The position numbers and the translations under genes were made by a program. Shown here one piece after another: positions 1 to 8,629 of a DNA stretch of 35,614 nt. Source of the DNA: JALHTV01 sp049510055 (GTDB lineage Bacteria > Planctomycetota > Phycisphaerae > SM23-33); assembly GCA_049510055.1 (NCBI GenBank), contig JBEKZI010000012.1:1-35614 (forward strand). Reading direction: 5' to 3'. The stretch's first letter is position 1; each line of letters starts with the position of its first letter. Under the pieces are notes generated by a model, which was not told the origin of the DNA, made no database searches, and saw only the letters and a program-made list of their open reading frames with translations.

Positions 1-342
1 TATTTGCTGGAGCAATCCGATGCTGTCCCACGTCGAGACCTGGGCCGTCCAACGATAGCCCGGCTGGTCCGTGCCGAAATCGCCGGACAGGTCCGTTTTT
101 TGCCATTGCTCTCCGGCCACCAGTTCCATCAGCTTGCCGTGGGCCAGGAACGAGGCCTGGGCCTGGTGGTGGGCAAAGTCAGCCGTGGCCAGGCAGAGGG
201 AAAATCCCCCCATCACGGCCGGCAGGACGATCGCCAGCAGCACCAGCGTGGCCAGGATTTCTATGAACGTAAATCCCCGGCACGCGGCGCCGGAAAGGCG
301 GCATCGGGGTGAGCGGAGCTTTTTTGCCATTGCCATCGTCAT
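1..342 (-). CDS. gspI: Type II secretion minor pseudopilin GspI-like, partial (3' end beyond window)
   Basis: Reading the minus strand from ATG 342 gives an open frame of 114 codons to the window edge without a stop. After a basic leader of about 23 residues comes a prepilin processing site, G followed by FTFIE, then a hydrophobic helix (ILATLVLLAIVLPAVMGG). This is the class III signal and N-terminal helix of a pseudopilin; the glutamate at mature position +5 is present. Position after gspG and gspH, and the following text with a Gln-rich, helical character, fit GspI, a minor pseudopilin that helps form the pseudopilus tip in the periplasm. The ATG overlaps the gspH stop in an ATGA, so translation is probably coupled. 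The family beyond the pseudopilin level (GspI versus GspJ) is inferred from gene order. Confidence 0.72.
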   Translation of the reverse strand, partial: MTMAMAKKLRSPRCRLSGAACRGFTFIEILATLVLLAIVLPAVMGGFSLCLATADFAHHQAQASFLAHGKLMELVAGEQWQKTDLSGDFGTDQPGYRWTAQVSTWDSIGLLQQI

Positions 343-899
343 CGTGTCTCCGAAGGCGACGTGATCTGAAACCGTTCGGTGGCCGAGGAGCAGGCGATCT
401 GATAGACCTCGCCTCGTGAGCCCCGAATCTCGATGACGGCCACGTCGCTTCTGCCGCTGGGATAGAACTGCACGTAGGAAGCCGAAGGATCGGTCGCATT
501 GGATTGCAAAGAAACCGTAGCGCCGGCGGGAACCCGGAACTGCCGTCCCAACTCTTGATTGGGCTCGACGAACCCCCCGGCCTGCTCCACCGTCAGCCAA
601 TAGGTTCCGCTGGGCGCGTCGATGTTCAGGCGGCATCGGCTGCCCTGGGCAATGGCCTGGGACTGGGCCCATTGCATAAGCGACAGCATGCCCCTAGCGG
701 AGTCGGCAATCTGCCGCGAGGCGAAAAAGCCGTGCAGCGAGGGCGCCGACAACGCCAGCACCACGCTGATCACAACCATTACCAGGATCAGCTCGATCAA
801 CGTGAAGCCCGCTGCCGTCCGCGCCCGCTGGCCTGCTGGTCGGCCGAAGGCGGCCGCGGCGGCGGACGGGTTATTTCGATGTCCAGTTGTCCACGTCAT
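339..899 (-). CDS. gspH: Type II secretion pseudopilin GspH-like
   Basis: A 186-residue pseudopilin. A leader of about 31 residues ends in AAG, followed by FTLIELILVMVVISVVLALSA, the prepilin peptidase site and N-terminal helix. The rest is a beta-rich globular domain with a segment reading AQSQAIAQGSRCRLNI, typical of GspH/FimT proteins (SxA...S motif after the helix). ATG 899 is chosen because it is the first in-frame start after most of gspG has been read; the gene then overlaps gspG by 29 bases. An upstream in-frame extension to 1124 would lie wholly inside gspG and is unlikely. GspH is a minor pseudopilin that caps the periplasmic pseudopilus. The stop overlaps the gspI start. Confidence 0.8.
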   Translation of the reverse strand: MTWTTGHRNNPSAAAAAFGRPAGQRARTAAGFTLIELILVMVVISVVLALSAPSLHGFFASRQIADSARGMLSLMQWAQSQAIAQGSRCRLNIDAPSGTYWLTVEQAGGFVEPNQELGRQFRVPAGATVSLQSNATDPSASYVQFYPSGRSDVAVIEIRGSRGEVYQIACSSATERFQITSPSETR

Positions 900-1338
900 C
901 GTCGCCGCCTTCCTGGCCATCGGGTCCGAAGGAATACAAGTCATACCCGGTGGTGTTGTGCGATCCCGGACAGCGATAGAGGTACGCGTTGCCCCAGGGG
1001 TCTTTGGACACGCTCTTCTTGAGATATGGCCCACGCCAGCCGTCGGCGTTGGCCGGCTGCTCCACCAGGGCCCCAAGGCCCTCTTCCGTGGTGGGGTACC
1101 GCCCGCAATCGACCTCGAAGGCATCCAGGGCGACTTCCATATTGGAAATGTCCGTGCGGGCCGCCGTCACCTTCGCCTGCTCGGTGCGGCGGGTGAACCG
1201 CGGCACGACGATGGCGGCCAAGATGGTCAGGATCACCATCACCAGCAAAAGTTCGATCAGGGTAAAGCCGCTTGGGACGAGGAGACTGCCTCGCCCTCGG
1301 CCGGAACGGACGTTCCCGCGAGCTGCATTGGTTTTCAT
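871..1338 (-). CDS. gspG: Type II secretion major pseudopilin GspG
   Basis: A 155-residue major pseudopilin. The leader (about 24 residues, rich in Arg and Gly) ends in PSG and is followed by FTLIELLLVMVILTILAAIVVPRF, a classical type IV prepilin-like N-terminus with Glu at +5. The C-terminal half carries the GspG signature: a GRYPTTEEGLGAL segment, DPWGNAYLY, and the calcium-site loop GPDGQEGGDDDVDNW near the end. GspG polymerises into the periplasmic pseudopilus that drives export of folded proteins. ATG 1338 is the first Met before the leader, 11 bases after gspF ends; the longer frame to 1590 runs back into gspF. Length is close to that usual for the family. Confidence 0.92.
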   Translation of the reverse strand: MKTNAARGNVRSGRGRGSLLVPSGFTLIELLLVMVILTILAAIVVPRFTRRTEQAKVTAARTDISNMEVALDAFEVDCGRYPTTEEGLGALVEQPANADGWRGPYLKKSVSKDPWGNAYLYRCPGSHNTTGYDLYSFGPDGQEGGDDDVDNWTSK

Positions 1339-1349
1339 GGTCGTTCCTA

Positions 1350-2570
1350 TCAGTGAATGTAGTCCTGGAGAGTAAACACCGGCAAAAGCATGCCGATGAC
1401 GATCGTTCCAACCACGGCGGCCATGACGAACAGCAAGGCCGGCTCCGCCAAGGTCACCAACGTCCGAAGGTGGCGGTCCAGCTCGGCCTCGTGCACGACG
1501 GCCAGACGCAGCAGTTCCTTGTCCAGCCGGCCGCTCTCTTCGGCCACCATAATCACCTCGGTAATCGAGGGCGGAAACAGGAGCCGGCAACTCGCCAAGC
1601 TCTTCGCCAGCGAGGTGCCACGCTGAACTTCATCGATCGAGCCGCTGACGGCATCCGTCAGTGTCTGGTAGCCGATGGCCTCCCGGGCCACCTTCAAGGC
1701 CGTCACCAGCGACACGCCGGCCCCCAACAGCGTGCCGAGCATCCGGAAAAAACGAACCAGGGCAAAATGGGCCAGCACGGTCCCCAAGGCCGGAGTCTTG
1801 AGGGCGATCCGCTCCAGATAGCGCCGAGATGTCTGGGCCTTGAGGAACCGCCGCAGGAGAACGGCCACCACGATCCCCACCGCCAGGAACACCAGGCCGT
1901 AGCGGGTGACGGCTTGGCTGACGGCGATGATGGCACGGGTCAACGCGGGCAGCGCCGCGCCGAATTCCAGGAAGATGGTGGAGAATCGCGGAATGAAGTA
2001 GGTCAGCAGGAAGATCAGCACGGCGGAGGCCACCACCGCCAAAAGCACGGGATAGACCATCGCCCCTTTGACGCGGGACTTCAAGTCCCGTTCGCGGCTG
2101 CGGAAATCGGCAATCTGGCCCAGCACGACGTCCAGAAAGCCGCCGGTTTCGCCGGCCCGCACCATCGCCACCTGAACGGCGGAGAAGGTCCGGGGCCATT
2201 TCGCCAGGGCATCGGCCAGCGACATGCCGCCGATGACGTCCTCGTAGATGGCGGCCCATTGCCGCTTGGCCGCGGCCTGAGAGGCCTCGCGGCTGAGGAT
2301 GTGGAGCGCACGGCTCAACGCCACGCCGCCGGCCAGAAGGTTCGACAACTCTCGGATGAAGGACTCGGCCGCAACCTGGGAGACCTTACCGCCAGTTCGC
2401 CTGGACGGTTCCACCGGGGCAGCCTGGGCCCCTTTCAGCTCCTCGACCGCGACGGGAACAAGCCCCTGGCCGGCCAGAAGGTCCAAGGCGGCTGACCGAT
2501 TGGCGGCCGGCACGTTCCCAGAGGTGCTCTGACCGCTGGACTGCAATGCTTTGTAGGCATACAGAGGCAT
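1350..2570 (-). CDS. gspF: Type II secretion inner-membrane platform protein GspF
   Basis: A 406-residue protein starting MPLYAYKALQSSGQ, the usual opening of GspF/PilC proteins. It has two T2SSF domains: a first cytoplasmic helical domain at about residues 60-180 (with LSNLLAGGVALSRAL and ETGGFLDVVLGQIADF), a membrane helix near 170-200, another near 220-245, a second T2SSF domain at about 265-385 (FFRMLGTLLGAGVSLVTAL, EESGRLDKELLRLA), and a last membrane helix before the C-terminus. GspF sits in the inner membrane and couples the GspE ATPase to pseudopilus assembly. It starts 6 bases after the gspE stop, so the two are co-transcribed. Confidence 0.93.
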   Translation of the reverse strand: MPLYAYKALQSSGQSTSGNVPAANRSAALDLLAGQGLVPVAVEELKGAQAAPVEPSRRTGGKVSQVAAESFIRELSNLLAGGVALSRALHILSREASQAAAKRQWAAIYEDVIGGMSLADALAKWPRTFSAVQVAMVRAGETGGFLDVVLGQIADFRSRERDLKSRVKGAMVYPVLLAVVASAVLIFLLTYFIPRFSTIFLEFGAALPALTRAIIAVSQAVTRYGLVFLAVGIVVAVLLRRFLKAQTSRRYLERIALKTPALGTVLAHFALVRFFRMLGTLLGAGVSLVTALKVAREAIGYQTLTDAVSGSIDEVQRGTSLAKSLASCRLLFPPSITEVIMVAEESGRLDKELLRLAVVHEAELDRHLRTLVTLAEPALLFVMAAVVGTIVIGMLLPVFTLQDYIH

Positions 2571-2576
2571 GGACGC

Positions 2577-4349
2577 TTATCCCTCAGCGGCGGAGCTGTC
2601 TTTCTTGGCGGTTCCTTCAGGCGACGGGGCGGCCTCGTCCTCTTTAAGCTCGCTGCCGTTGTATCGCTCGTCTTTGGTGGCCCGCAGGACTTCCTCGACG
2701 GTGGTCCTGCCGTCGCGAACCAACCGCCATCCATCTTCCCGCAGGCTTCGCATGCCCTGGCGGGCGGCCTCCCTGCGAATCTCGGTGGCCGAGGTGCGGT
2801 CGAGGATCATGGTCCGGATGCGTTCCGTCACCGCCATGAGCTCGAAAATGCCCGCCCGGCCGTGATAGCCGGTCCCTTGACACTGACGGCATCCCGGCCC
2901 GTGATAAAGTCGCTCGGGGATCTCTCCTCCCATCTCTGCGCGAAGGGCGGCGGCGTCGGGCACGGGGTAGGGTTGGCGGCAAGCGGGGCAAATCAGCCGC
3001 ACAAGGCGCTGGGCGAGCACCATCTCCAGCGAGGAGGCGACCAAATAGGGTTCGATGCCCATGTCCACCAGGCGCGTCACGGCGCTGGGCGCGTCGTTGG
3101 TGTGGAGCGTGGAGAACACCAAGTGGCCGGTGAGCGACGCCTGCACGGCAATCTCGGCCGTCTCGCGGTCGCGGATTTCGCCTATCAGAATCACGTCGGG
3201 ATCATGCCGAAGAATGGACCGCAACCCCCGGGCAAAGGTCAGGCCGGTCTTGGTGGAGACCTGAATCTGGTTGATTCCCTCCAGGTGGTACTCGATGGGG
3301 TCTTCGATGGTGACGATCTTGCGTTCCACGTCGTTGATCCGCGATAGGCCGGCGTACAGCGTGGTGGTCTTTCCGCTGCCGGTCGGTCCGGTCACCAGCA
3401 CGATGCCGTGGGGCAGCTCCAGGATGCGTTCCATCTCGCGGTGGTTGCGCTCGTCCATGCCCAGGCGCTCCAGGCCTAGCACCATGGCGCCGCGGTCCAG
3501 CAGCCGCAGGACCACCGCCTCCCCGTGCAGCATGGGAATGACCGAAACGCGCACGTCGATCTCGCGGGAGGCCACCCGCAGCTTGATCCGACCGTCCTGC
3601 GGGAGGCGCTTCTCGGCGATGTCCAGATGGCTGAGAATCTTCAGACGCGACACGATCTCCGGCTGGAACTGGCGCACGTCGGCGGGGATATTGGCCTCTT
3701 GCAGCACGCCGTCCACGCGATACCGGACGCGAAAGGAACTCTCGAACGGTTCAAAATGCACGTCGGTGGCCCGCCGCTCGATGGCCTCCGCCAACACCTG
3801 GTTGACAAAGGTGATGATGGACACGTCCCCGCCCGCCTCGGCCAGGTCCACGTCCTCTTCGGATTGGGAGTCCATCACGACCAAGCCGCCGTCGTCCGAC
3901 TCGGACATCAGCGACTGGACCGTGTCGGCCCCGACGCCCAGCAGGGTTTTCAGGCAACGGTTGATGTCCGACGAGCTGGCCAACACGCCGCGAACCTCCC
4001 GGTTGCACGCCAGGCGCAGCTCGTCCAGGCCGGAAGAGTCAAAGAGCCTGTTGCACGCCACCAGCACCACCCCCTCCTTCTCCTCCAGCGGCACCAGCCC
4101 GTGCGTCATCAGGATGTGGGCGGGAAACTTCGCCAAAAATTCCTTGGAGGGGGGGTGCTGTTCTAGATCCACCAGCGGCATGCCGAACTCTTTGGACAGA
4201 AACCGCAGGACGTCCTCCTCCGCGACGCCTTCGGTCTTCAACAGCGCCTCGTCGACGGAGTAACCCTGCGCGATCAGTTTCTCAGCCTGGAGGGAGGCTT
4301 CCTCTCCGATCAAGCCTTGCTGCTTCATTCCTACCAGCAACTTTGTCAT
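2577..4349 (-). CDS. gspE: Type II secretion assembly ATPase GspE
   Basis: About 590 residues. An N-terminal MshEN-type domain (about 1-150) precedes the secretion ATPase core. Visible motifs are Walker A GPTGSGKTTT at about 321-330, an Asp box (VTIEDPIEYHLEGINQIQV), Walker B with VILIGEIRDRETAEIA near 386-401, and a His box STLHTNDAPSAVTRL. A zinc-binding tetracysteine follows (CPAC about 454-457, then CRQCQGTGY). The tetracysteine separates GspE/PilB assembly ATPases from PilT retraction ATPases. The product powers pseudopilus extension at the cytoplasmic face. ATG 4349 is preferred because GGCGGAC lies just upstream; an ATG at 4367 is also possible. The C-terminus has an unusual charged tail of about 30 residues rich in Glu, Lys, Ser and Ala. 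Confidence 0.92.
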   Translation of the reverse strand: MTKLLVGMKQQGLIGEEASLQAEKLIAQGYSVDEALLKTEGVAEEDVLRFLSKEFGMPLVDLEQHPPSKEFLAKFPAHILMTHGLVPLEEKEGVVLVACNRLFDSSGLDELRLACNREVRGVLASSSDINRCLKTLLGVGADTVQSLMSESDDGGLVVMDSQSEEDVDLAEAGGDVSIITFVNQVLAEAIERRATDVHFEPFESSFRVRYRVDGVLQEANIPADVRQFQPEIVSRLKILSHLDIAEKRLPQDGRIKLRVASREIDVRVSVIPMLHGEAVVLRLLDRGAMVLGLERLGMDERNHREMERILELPHGIVLVTGPTGSGKTTTLYAGLSRINDVERKIVTIEDPIEYHLEGINQIQVSTKTGLTFARGLRSILRHDPDVILIGEIRDRETAEIAVQASLTGHLVFSTLHTNDAPSAVTRLVDMGIEPYLVASSLEMVLAQRLVRLICPACRQPYPVPDAAALRAEMGGEIPERLYHGPGCRQCQGTGYHGRAGIFELMAVTERIRTMILDRTSATEIRREAARQGMRSLREDGWRLVRDGRTTVEEVLRATKDERYNGSELKEDEAAPSPEGTAKKDSSAAEG

Positions 4350-4395
4350 GGATCGTCCGCCGATCATGGGTCCGACAGAGCCGTCTATCGTGGCG

Positions 4396-4980
4396 TCAGT
4401 CCAACAGGCCCATCAACACCAGTTGGGCTTCCTGCCGCACGGTCAGAACTTCCTGGAGCTCTTTCTGGGCCTTTTTCAAATCTTCGTTGGCCTGACTGCG
4501 AGCATCCCGATAGGCCGTCAGGGCCGCCTTGATGTCCTCGGGCTTAGAGTCCGTGTTCCGAAGGACGGTTTGGAGGCTCGCGGCCTGCTTTTGCAGATCC
4601 GTCTGCGGCTCTTGAGAGGCCCCAGGAGGAGGTCCGCCCGGTCCGCCTGGTCCGCCGGGGCCGCCCGGCCCGCCACGTCCACCTCGGCCGAACATCCCGC
4701 CGCCCATCGCGCCAAAGCGGAGCTGGCGAGTCAGCGTCTGGACCTTGTCAATCTTGGGCTGGAGGGCTTGCCATTCCTCGTCGGTGGCGCCCAACGCCTC
4801 CTTCATCCTCTCCTGCATCTGTTGACGAAGCTCTGCCATCCGCTGCTGCCGCTGATCCGGGCTGCGGGCCCCCTGCGTGCTGGCTGGCTGAGTTTCCTGG
4901 GACAGCGCCTGGGTGATGAAGCTGCCTGCCGCCACCATGGCGGCTAACGCCAGAGCAATCACGATCTTAGGTCGCCACAT
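4396..4980 (-). CDS. Exported Gly/Pro-rich helical protein, Spy/CpxP-like
   Basis: 194 residues with an N-terminal signal sequence (MWRPK then IALALAAMVAAGSFITQA). Two helical, Gln/Glu/Arg-rich regions (about 40-90 and 125-194) flank a collagen-like stretch of repeated GGP units at about 100-120. The DNA there repeats a 9-base unit. The second helical region ends in LTVRQEAQLVLMGLLD, which resembles the LTxxQ motif of Spy/CpxP periplasmic chaperones and metal-sensing proteins. ATG 4980 has a good AAGGAG Shine-Dalgarno 8 bases upstream, so the upstream extension to 5022 is rejected. It is followed 46 bases later by gspE on the same strand, so it probably heads the secretion operon. Function is uncertain: an extracytoplasmic chaperone or a scaffold is possible. 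Confidence 0.75.
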   Translation of the reverse strand: MWRPKIVIALALAAMVAAGSFITQALSQETQPASTQGARSPDQRQQRMAELRQQMQERMKEALGATDEEWQALQPKIDKVQTLTRQLRFGAMGGGMFGRGGRGGPGGPGGPGGPGGPPPGASQEPQTDLQKQAASLQTVLRNTDSKPEDIKAALTAYRDARSQANEDLKKAQKELQEVLTVRQEAQLVLMGLLD

Positions 4981-5339
4981 GTCTGTACTCCTTTCTGGGA
5001 GATACATCGGTTGAAAAAACACTCGCCATTAATCCCCACATGAGGATCCGAGCGTTTATTTCTTTAATAGTTGCCGCAGGGGGGTGATTTATTTCCGGGG
5101 CTTGGAAAAATCTCTCCCCCTTCGGCCCTCCCCAAACGCGGCAAGAACGGAGATCCGGCTGGCCGACGCCATCCCCTGGAGTAGTTCTCCGGCGCCAAGG
5201 CGGCCGGGAAACTGCAAGCGGCACCCACCTCAAGGCTGAGCTCTTGGAACCTCCGCCCTGGCCTGCAAAGGGTTTGACAGAAACTCGCCGCGGCCGCTAA
5301 AATCCCCCGGCGTTAGCCGGCCGGACGGAAGCGAATGGA
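4981..5339. other. Intergenic region between divergent transcription units
   Basis: About 360 bases with no convincing gene. The minus side carries the Shine-Dalgarno of the Gly/Pro-rich protein and presumably its promoter. AT-rich patches occur near 5045-5120, including a short inverted repeat of TTTCC and GGAAA around 5087-5105, but I could not pick a promoter with a clear -35 and -10. The plus side leads into the promoter described at 5340-5369. Open frames here have poor composition. Confidence 0.5.
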
Positions 5340-5369
5340 TTGTCGCTGCGCCTGGGCCGCTTTTATAAT
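5340..5369 (+). promoter_or_regulatory. Sigma70-like promoter for the radical SAM/GT39 unit
   Basis: TTGTCG at 5340-5345 and a perfect TATAAT at 5364-5369 are separated by 18 bases. Transcription would start near 5376, giving a leader of almost 200 bases before the radical SAM start at 5573. The consensus -10 stands out in otherwise GC-rich DNA. Inferred by eye only. Confidence 0.5.
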
Positions 5370-5444
5370 AGTGGGAATCACGGATACGTTGATGGCCAAG
5401 ACCCTGCTGAGCGAGCCGAGGACCGAGACCCCGGAGGGCGTGTT

Positions 5445-5579
5445 GTGCCTCTGGACGTCGCGGGCCACCTACAAGATCAAGAAGTCTCCATCCTCGAGCT
5501 GATTCAAGGGGTTGAGCCATACGGTTCGCCGGCGGCTTGGATCGCCCAACCGGACGTGATGCGAAAGGACGTATGCTGA
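5445..5579 (+). CDS. Candidate 44-residue leader ORF overlapping the radical SAM start
   Basis: GTG 5445 is preceded by GGAGGG with 6 bases between, a sound ribosome binding site. The 44-codon frame contains VSILELIQGVEPYGSP and ends PDVMRKDVC. Its TGA (5577-5579) overlaps the ATG of the following radical SAM gene (5573), which suggests translational coupling. I do not recognise the peptide. It could be a regulatory leader peptide or a small partner or substrate of the radical SAM enzyme, or simply a chance frame. An alternative ATG frame at 5392-5502 (36 residues) lacks a Shine-Dalgarno. Confidence 0.28.
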   Translation: MPLDVAGHLQDQEVSILELIQGVEPYGSPAAWIAQPDVMRKDVC

Positions 5580-7003
5580 ACGTACTGCTGATCATGCCCC
5601 CCTCGCTGTCGCGAATTCCCGCCGGCAGCCTGGATCAGTTCCACAAGATCGACCTGGGGCGCTATCCCCCGCTGGGGCTGATGTACGTCGCGGCGGGCAT
5701 CCGCCAGAATTCCTCTCACCGGCCGCAGATCTGGGACCTGTGCCTGGAAGACACCCTTTCCGAGGAAAGCCTCCGGGAAGGCATCCGCAGCCGCAATCCC
5801 GACGTGGTGGGGATATACACCACGAGCTTCACGTTGTGGGAGGCGCACCTCGTGGCCCGCATGGCCAAGAGCGTGCGGAAGGACATGCCGGTCTTGGTGG
5901 GCGGCCCCCACGTGTCGCTGTATCCCACCGAAACGCTGGCCTTCGACTGCGTGGATTACATCGTCCGCGGCGAGGCCGATTTCATCACGCCGGCCCTGCT
6001 GGACTGCATTGAGAAGGGCTCGCAGCCGGAGGGCATCCCGGGTGTGGGGTACGTGCGCCACGGTCAACCGGTGCTGAACAACGACGGCCCGCGGTTGGAC
6101 CTGGACACGCTCCCCCTGCCGGCCCGCGACCTGACGCCGTACACGAAGTACTATTCCGTGCTGGGCAGCGACAAGGTAGCCACGACGATTATGTCCAGCC
6201 GCGGCTGTGTGTTCGACTGTTCGTTCTGCTATCAGCCCTATGGCCGCAAGGTCCGCTGGCGGTCTCCGCAAAGCCTCTGCCGGGAACTGGAGGAGTGCCT
6301 GCGGCTGGGCATTCGCGAGTTTTTCTTCTTCGACGAGAACTTTACGCTGAACGCCCGCCGGGCCGAGGAGGTGTGCGACGAGATCCTCTCCCGGAAGCTG
6401 GACATCTCTTTTGCGGTTCGCAGCCGCGTGGACACCGTCAAGCCAGGGCTGCTGGTCAAGATGCGCCAGGCCGGCTGCGAGCGCATCCAGTTCGGGGTCG
6501 AGAGCGGCACGCCGGAAATCCTCAAGGCGATGAACAAGCGCATCACGCCGGACCAGATCATCGCGGCGTTCCAGGCGGCGCGGCAGGCCGGCATGATCAC
6601 GTACGCCGATCTCATGATCGGCTACCCGGGCGAGACGGTGGCGCAGATGGAGCAGACCTTCCGCTTCGCCAAGGCGCTGAACCCCGACTTCGTGCAGTAC
6701 AGCGTGACGAAATTCCTGCCGGGCATCCCGATCTACCAGGAGGCGCTGCGGACCGGCAGAGTGAAAGACGATTTTTGGCAACGGTTCGCCGAGAATCCCC
6801 GTCGCCCCGATCTGCGATATCCCATCGCGTCCGATCAGGTCGACTTGGCCACGCTGGAGAGGCTCCAGCGCCGGGCTTATCTGGAATTCTACTTCCGCCC
6901 AAAGTATCTCCTGCACCGGCTGACCCGCCTGCGCAGCGTGCGGGAGTTGGTGCGTCAAGGCCAGGCCGCCATCGGGCTGCTGGCGAGGCAATTCACCTCC
7001 TAA
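5573..7003 (+). CDS. B12-binding-domain radical SAM protein
   Basis: 476 residues. The N-terminus (NVLLIMPPSLSRIPAG, then YPPLGLMYVAAGI and LVGGPHVSLYPTE) is the cobalamin-binding-like Rossmann domain of the BchE/HpnP/HpnJ class, about residues 1-140. The radical SAM core follows, with the [4Fe-4S] cysteines in SSRGCVFDCSFC (C212, C216, C219). Later come FFFDENFTLNARRAEEVC and RIQFGVESGTPEILKAMNK, typical of the family TIM barrel. Such enzymes methylate, rearrange or cyclise unactivated carbons, often in lipids, hopanoids, tetrapyrroles or glycans; the substrate cannot be read here. ATG 5573 has AAAGGA just upstream, at close spacing. It is followed 21 bases later by a GT39-like gene, which points to membrane glycan or lipid modification. 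Confidence 0.88.
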   Translation: MLNVLLIMPPSLSRIPAGSLDQFHKIDLGRYPPLGLMYVAAGIRQNSSHRPQIWDLCLEDTLSEESLREGIRSRNPDVVGIYTTSFTLWEAHLVARMAKSVRKDMPVLVGGPHVSLYPTETLAFDCVDYIVRGEADFITPALLDCIEKGSQPEGIPGVGYVRHGQPVLNNDGPRLDLDTLPLPARDLTPYTKYYSVLGSDKVATTIMSSRGCVFDCSFCYQPYGRKVRWRSPQSLCRELEECLRLGIREFFFFDENFTLNARRAEEVCDEILSRKLDISFAVRSRVDTVKPGLLVKMRQAGCERIQFGVESGTPEILKAMNKRITPDQIIAAFQAARQAGMITYADLMIGYPGETVAQMEQTFRFAKALNPDFVQYSVTKFLPGIPIYQEALRTGRVKDDFWQRFAENPRRPDLRYPIASDQVDLATLERLQRRAYLEFYFRPKYLLHRLTRLRSVRELVRQGQAAIGLLARQFTS

Positions 7004-7024
7004 CCAAGGAAAGGGACAGGCGCC

Positions 7025-8629
7025 TTGTCGATCTCCAAGGAGTTTTGGGCGGTATTAGCTATCGCCCTGATCGGCGCGACCGTGACAAGCCTGGTGGGAA
7101 TGCGCTCCGACGTCAGCCTGGGCGACGAGGTGTACCATTTCTACATGGCCAAGCGCTGGGTGGAGGGCGGGCACCGGCCGACGGAAGAATTCCAGATACA
7201 CGCCAACCCCCTGGCGAGGCGCAAGTACACGGCCATGCCGTTGTGGCATGCGGGGCTGGCGGCTATCTGGTCCGTGACGGGCATTCGCCAGGATGTGGCC
7301 CAGGTCTACCAGGGCGCGTGGTACGTGGCGTTCGTGCTGGTGATGTACGACCTGGGCCGCCGGCTCTACCGGCGTCGCGTGGGTTTTTGGACGGCCCTGC
7401 TCGCGGCCACCATGCCGTTCATCGCCGTGTTTACCAGCCTGCTGTACGTGGACGTGGCCGCGACGACCTTATCGACGCTGGTGTTGTCCTGCCTGGTGCG
7501 GCGGTGGTTCCTGCGGGCGGGGGTCGTCCTGGGCCTGGCATTCCTCGCCAAGCAGAACACGTACTTTCTGGTGCCCCCCATCATCTTGTCAATCCTGCTG
7601 CTGGCACGCGGGACCTTTGGCCGCCGGCTGGCGTGGGCTATCGGTTGCTTGGCGTTGGCGGCCGTGCTGCACGCGCCGGAGTTGGCCTGGGGCTATTACA
7701 ATCTGGGTAGCATGAGCCATCGCCACCCGGGGGTGCAGGCGTTGCAGCCGTCGCAGGCGTCGCCGACCGCCGGGCCTGTCATGGCAGCGGGCGAGGAGGC
7801 CGCTCCTGTCAAGGAGGTCTCCTATCGGTTCGTGCATCCGTCGGACTTCATTCGCGATCCCAAGATGCTGGTGAGATATCTGGGTATCCCCCTGTGGGCA
7901 GGACTTGCGCTGTCCCTGGGCCGCGGTACGGTCGATCTGCGGCGGCGGTTCAAACAGGGGGCGAAGGCATGGTGTCGCCCCACCCGCGGTTGGATCCTAT
8001 GGCTTTGGGTGCTGATGTACATTCCACCCTTCGCGTACTTCTTCCATGGTTTCTACGGAGTGCGGTACCTGGCGCCGATCATGCCAATGCTGTGCGTGAT
8101 CTCGGCCCACTCCTTATTCACCCTCCGTACGCGGTGGGCTTGGGTGGTGGCGCTGGGCGTCTTGGTGATGGGAGCGGGCCAGTTTGCCGCGGCTGAGACG
8201 TTTTTGTATGAGCAGCGACGGCTGAAGCCGGACATGATCGAAGCCTACCAGTGGGTTGTCCAAAACACCGAGCCGAACGCGGGGCTCCTCTGCCAGAATA
8301 CGGTGCTGACGCCGATGACGCGCCGTCGGGCGATGTGGAGCTCCGAGGCCTCCCTGCCGGAGATCGGATACCTGCTGTGGGAAGCCAACGAGAAGGAAGC
8401 CTGCCATATCTTGCGGCGCTATGCGGTGGACTACATCTTCGTCGAACGGGCGAGGATCTATGACGACAGCACCGAGCACAGGCTGCCGGACTGGCCGCAG
8501 TCGTTCGTAACCAAACTGGAGGGCTGGCCCTCCATGAAACTGGTCTTCCGGAACAATGCAGCCGCCATCTGGCGGCTGCCGAAGACGGCCCCGCCAACCT
8601 CACCGTCCCTGACGCCGGAAGATCCTTAA
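7025..8629 (+). CDS. GT39-like integral membrane glycosyltransferase
   Basis: 534 residues with about ten hydrophobic segments, beginning FWAVLAIALIGATVTSLVG. Right after the first helix comes SLGDEVYHFYMAKRWVEGG. The Asp-Glu pair (D34, E35) in the first extracytoplasmic loop is the catalytic hallmark of PMT/ArnT-type GT39 enzymes, which move a sugar from polyprenyl phosphate to a lipid or protein outside the membrane. Later come LGLAFLAKQNTYFLVPP, usual for the family, and a C-terminal soluble part of about 120 residues. The frame opens at TTG 7025 with a purine-rich AAGGAAAGGG upstream; no better start is seen. It forms an operon with the preceding radical SAM gene. Donor and acceptor are unknown. 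Confidence 0.82.
   Translation: MSISKEFWAVLAIALIGATVTSLVGMRSDVSLGDEVYHFYMAKRWVEGGHRPTEEFQIHANPLARRKYTAMPLWHAGLAAIWSVTGIRQDVAQVYQGAWYVAFVLVMYDLGRRLYRRRVGFWTALLAATMPFIAVFTSLLYVDVAATTLSTLVLSCLVRRWFLRAGVVLGLAFLAKQNTYFLVPPIILSILLLARGTFGRRLAWAIGCLALAAVLHAPELAWGYYNLGSMSHRHPGVQALQPSQASPTAGPVMAAGEEAAPVKEVSYRFVHPSDFIRDPKMLVRYLGIPLWAGLALSLGRGTVDLRRRFKQGAKAWCRPTRGWILWLWVLMYIPPFAYFFHGFYGVRYLAPIMPMLCVISAHSLFTLRTRWAWVVALGVLVMGAGQFAAAETFLYEQRRLKPDMIEAYQWVVQNTEPNAGLLCQNTVLTPMTRRRAMWSSEASLPEIGYLLWEANEKEACHILRRYAVDYIFVERARIYDDSTEHRLPDWPQSFVTKLEGWPSMKLVFRNNAAAIWRLPKTAPPTSPSLTPEDP

Noticed and set aside
5230..5595. 121-residue minus-strand frame
   Set aside because: Crosses the plus-strand promoter and leader; Arg/Pro/Gly-rich shadow without a ribosome binding site.
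5504..6991. 495-residue open frame on the minus strand
   Set aside because: Antisense to the radical SAM gene, which has clear motifs; the frame has no recognisable features.
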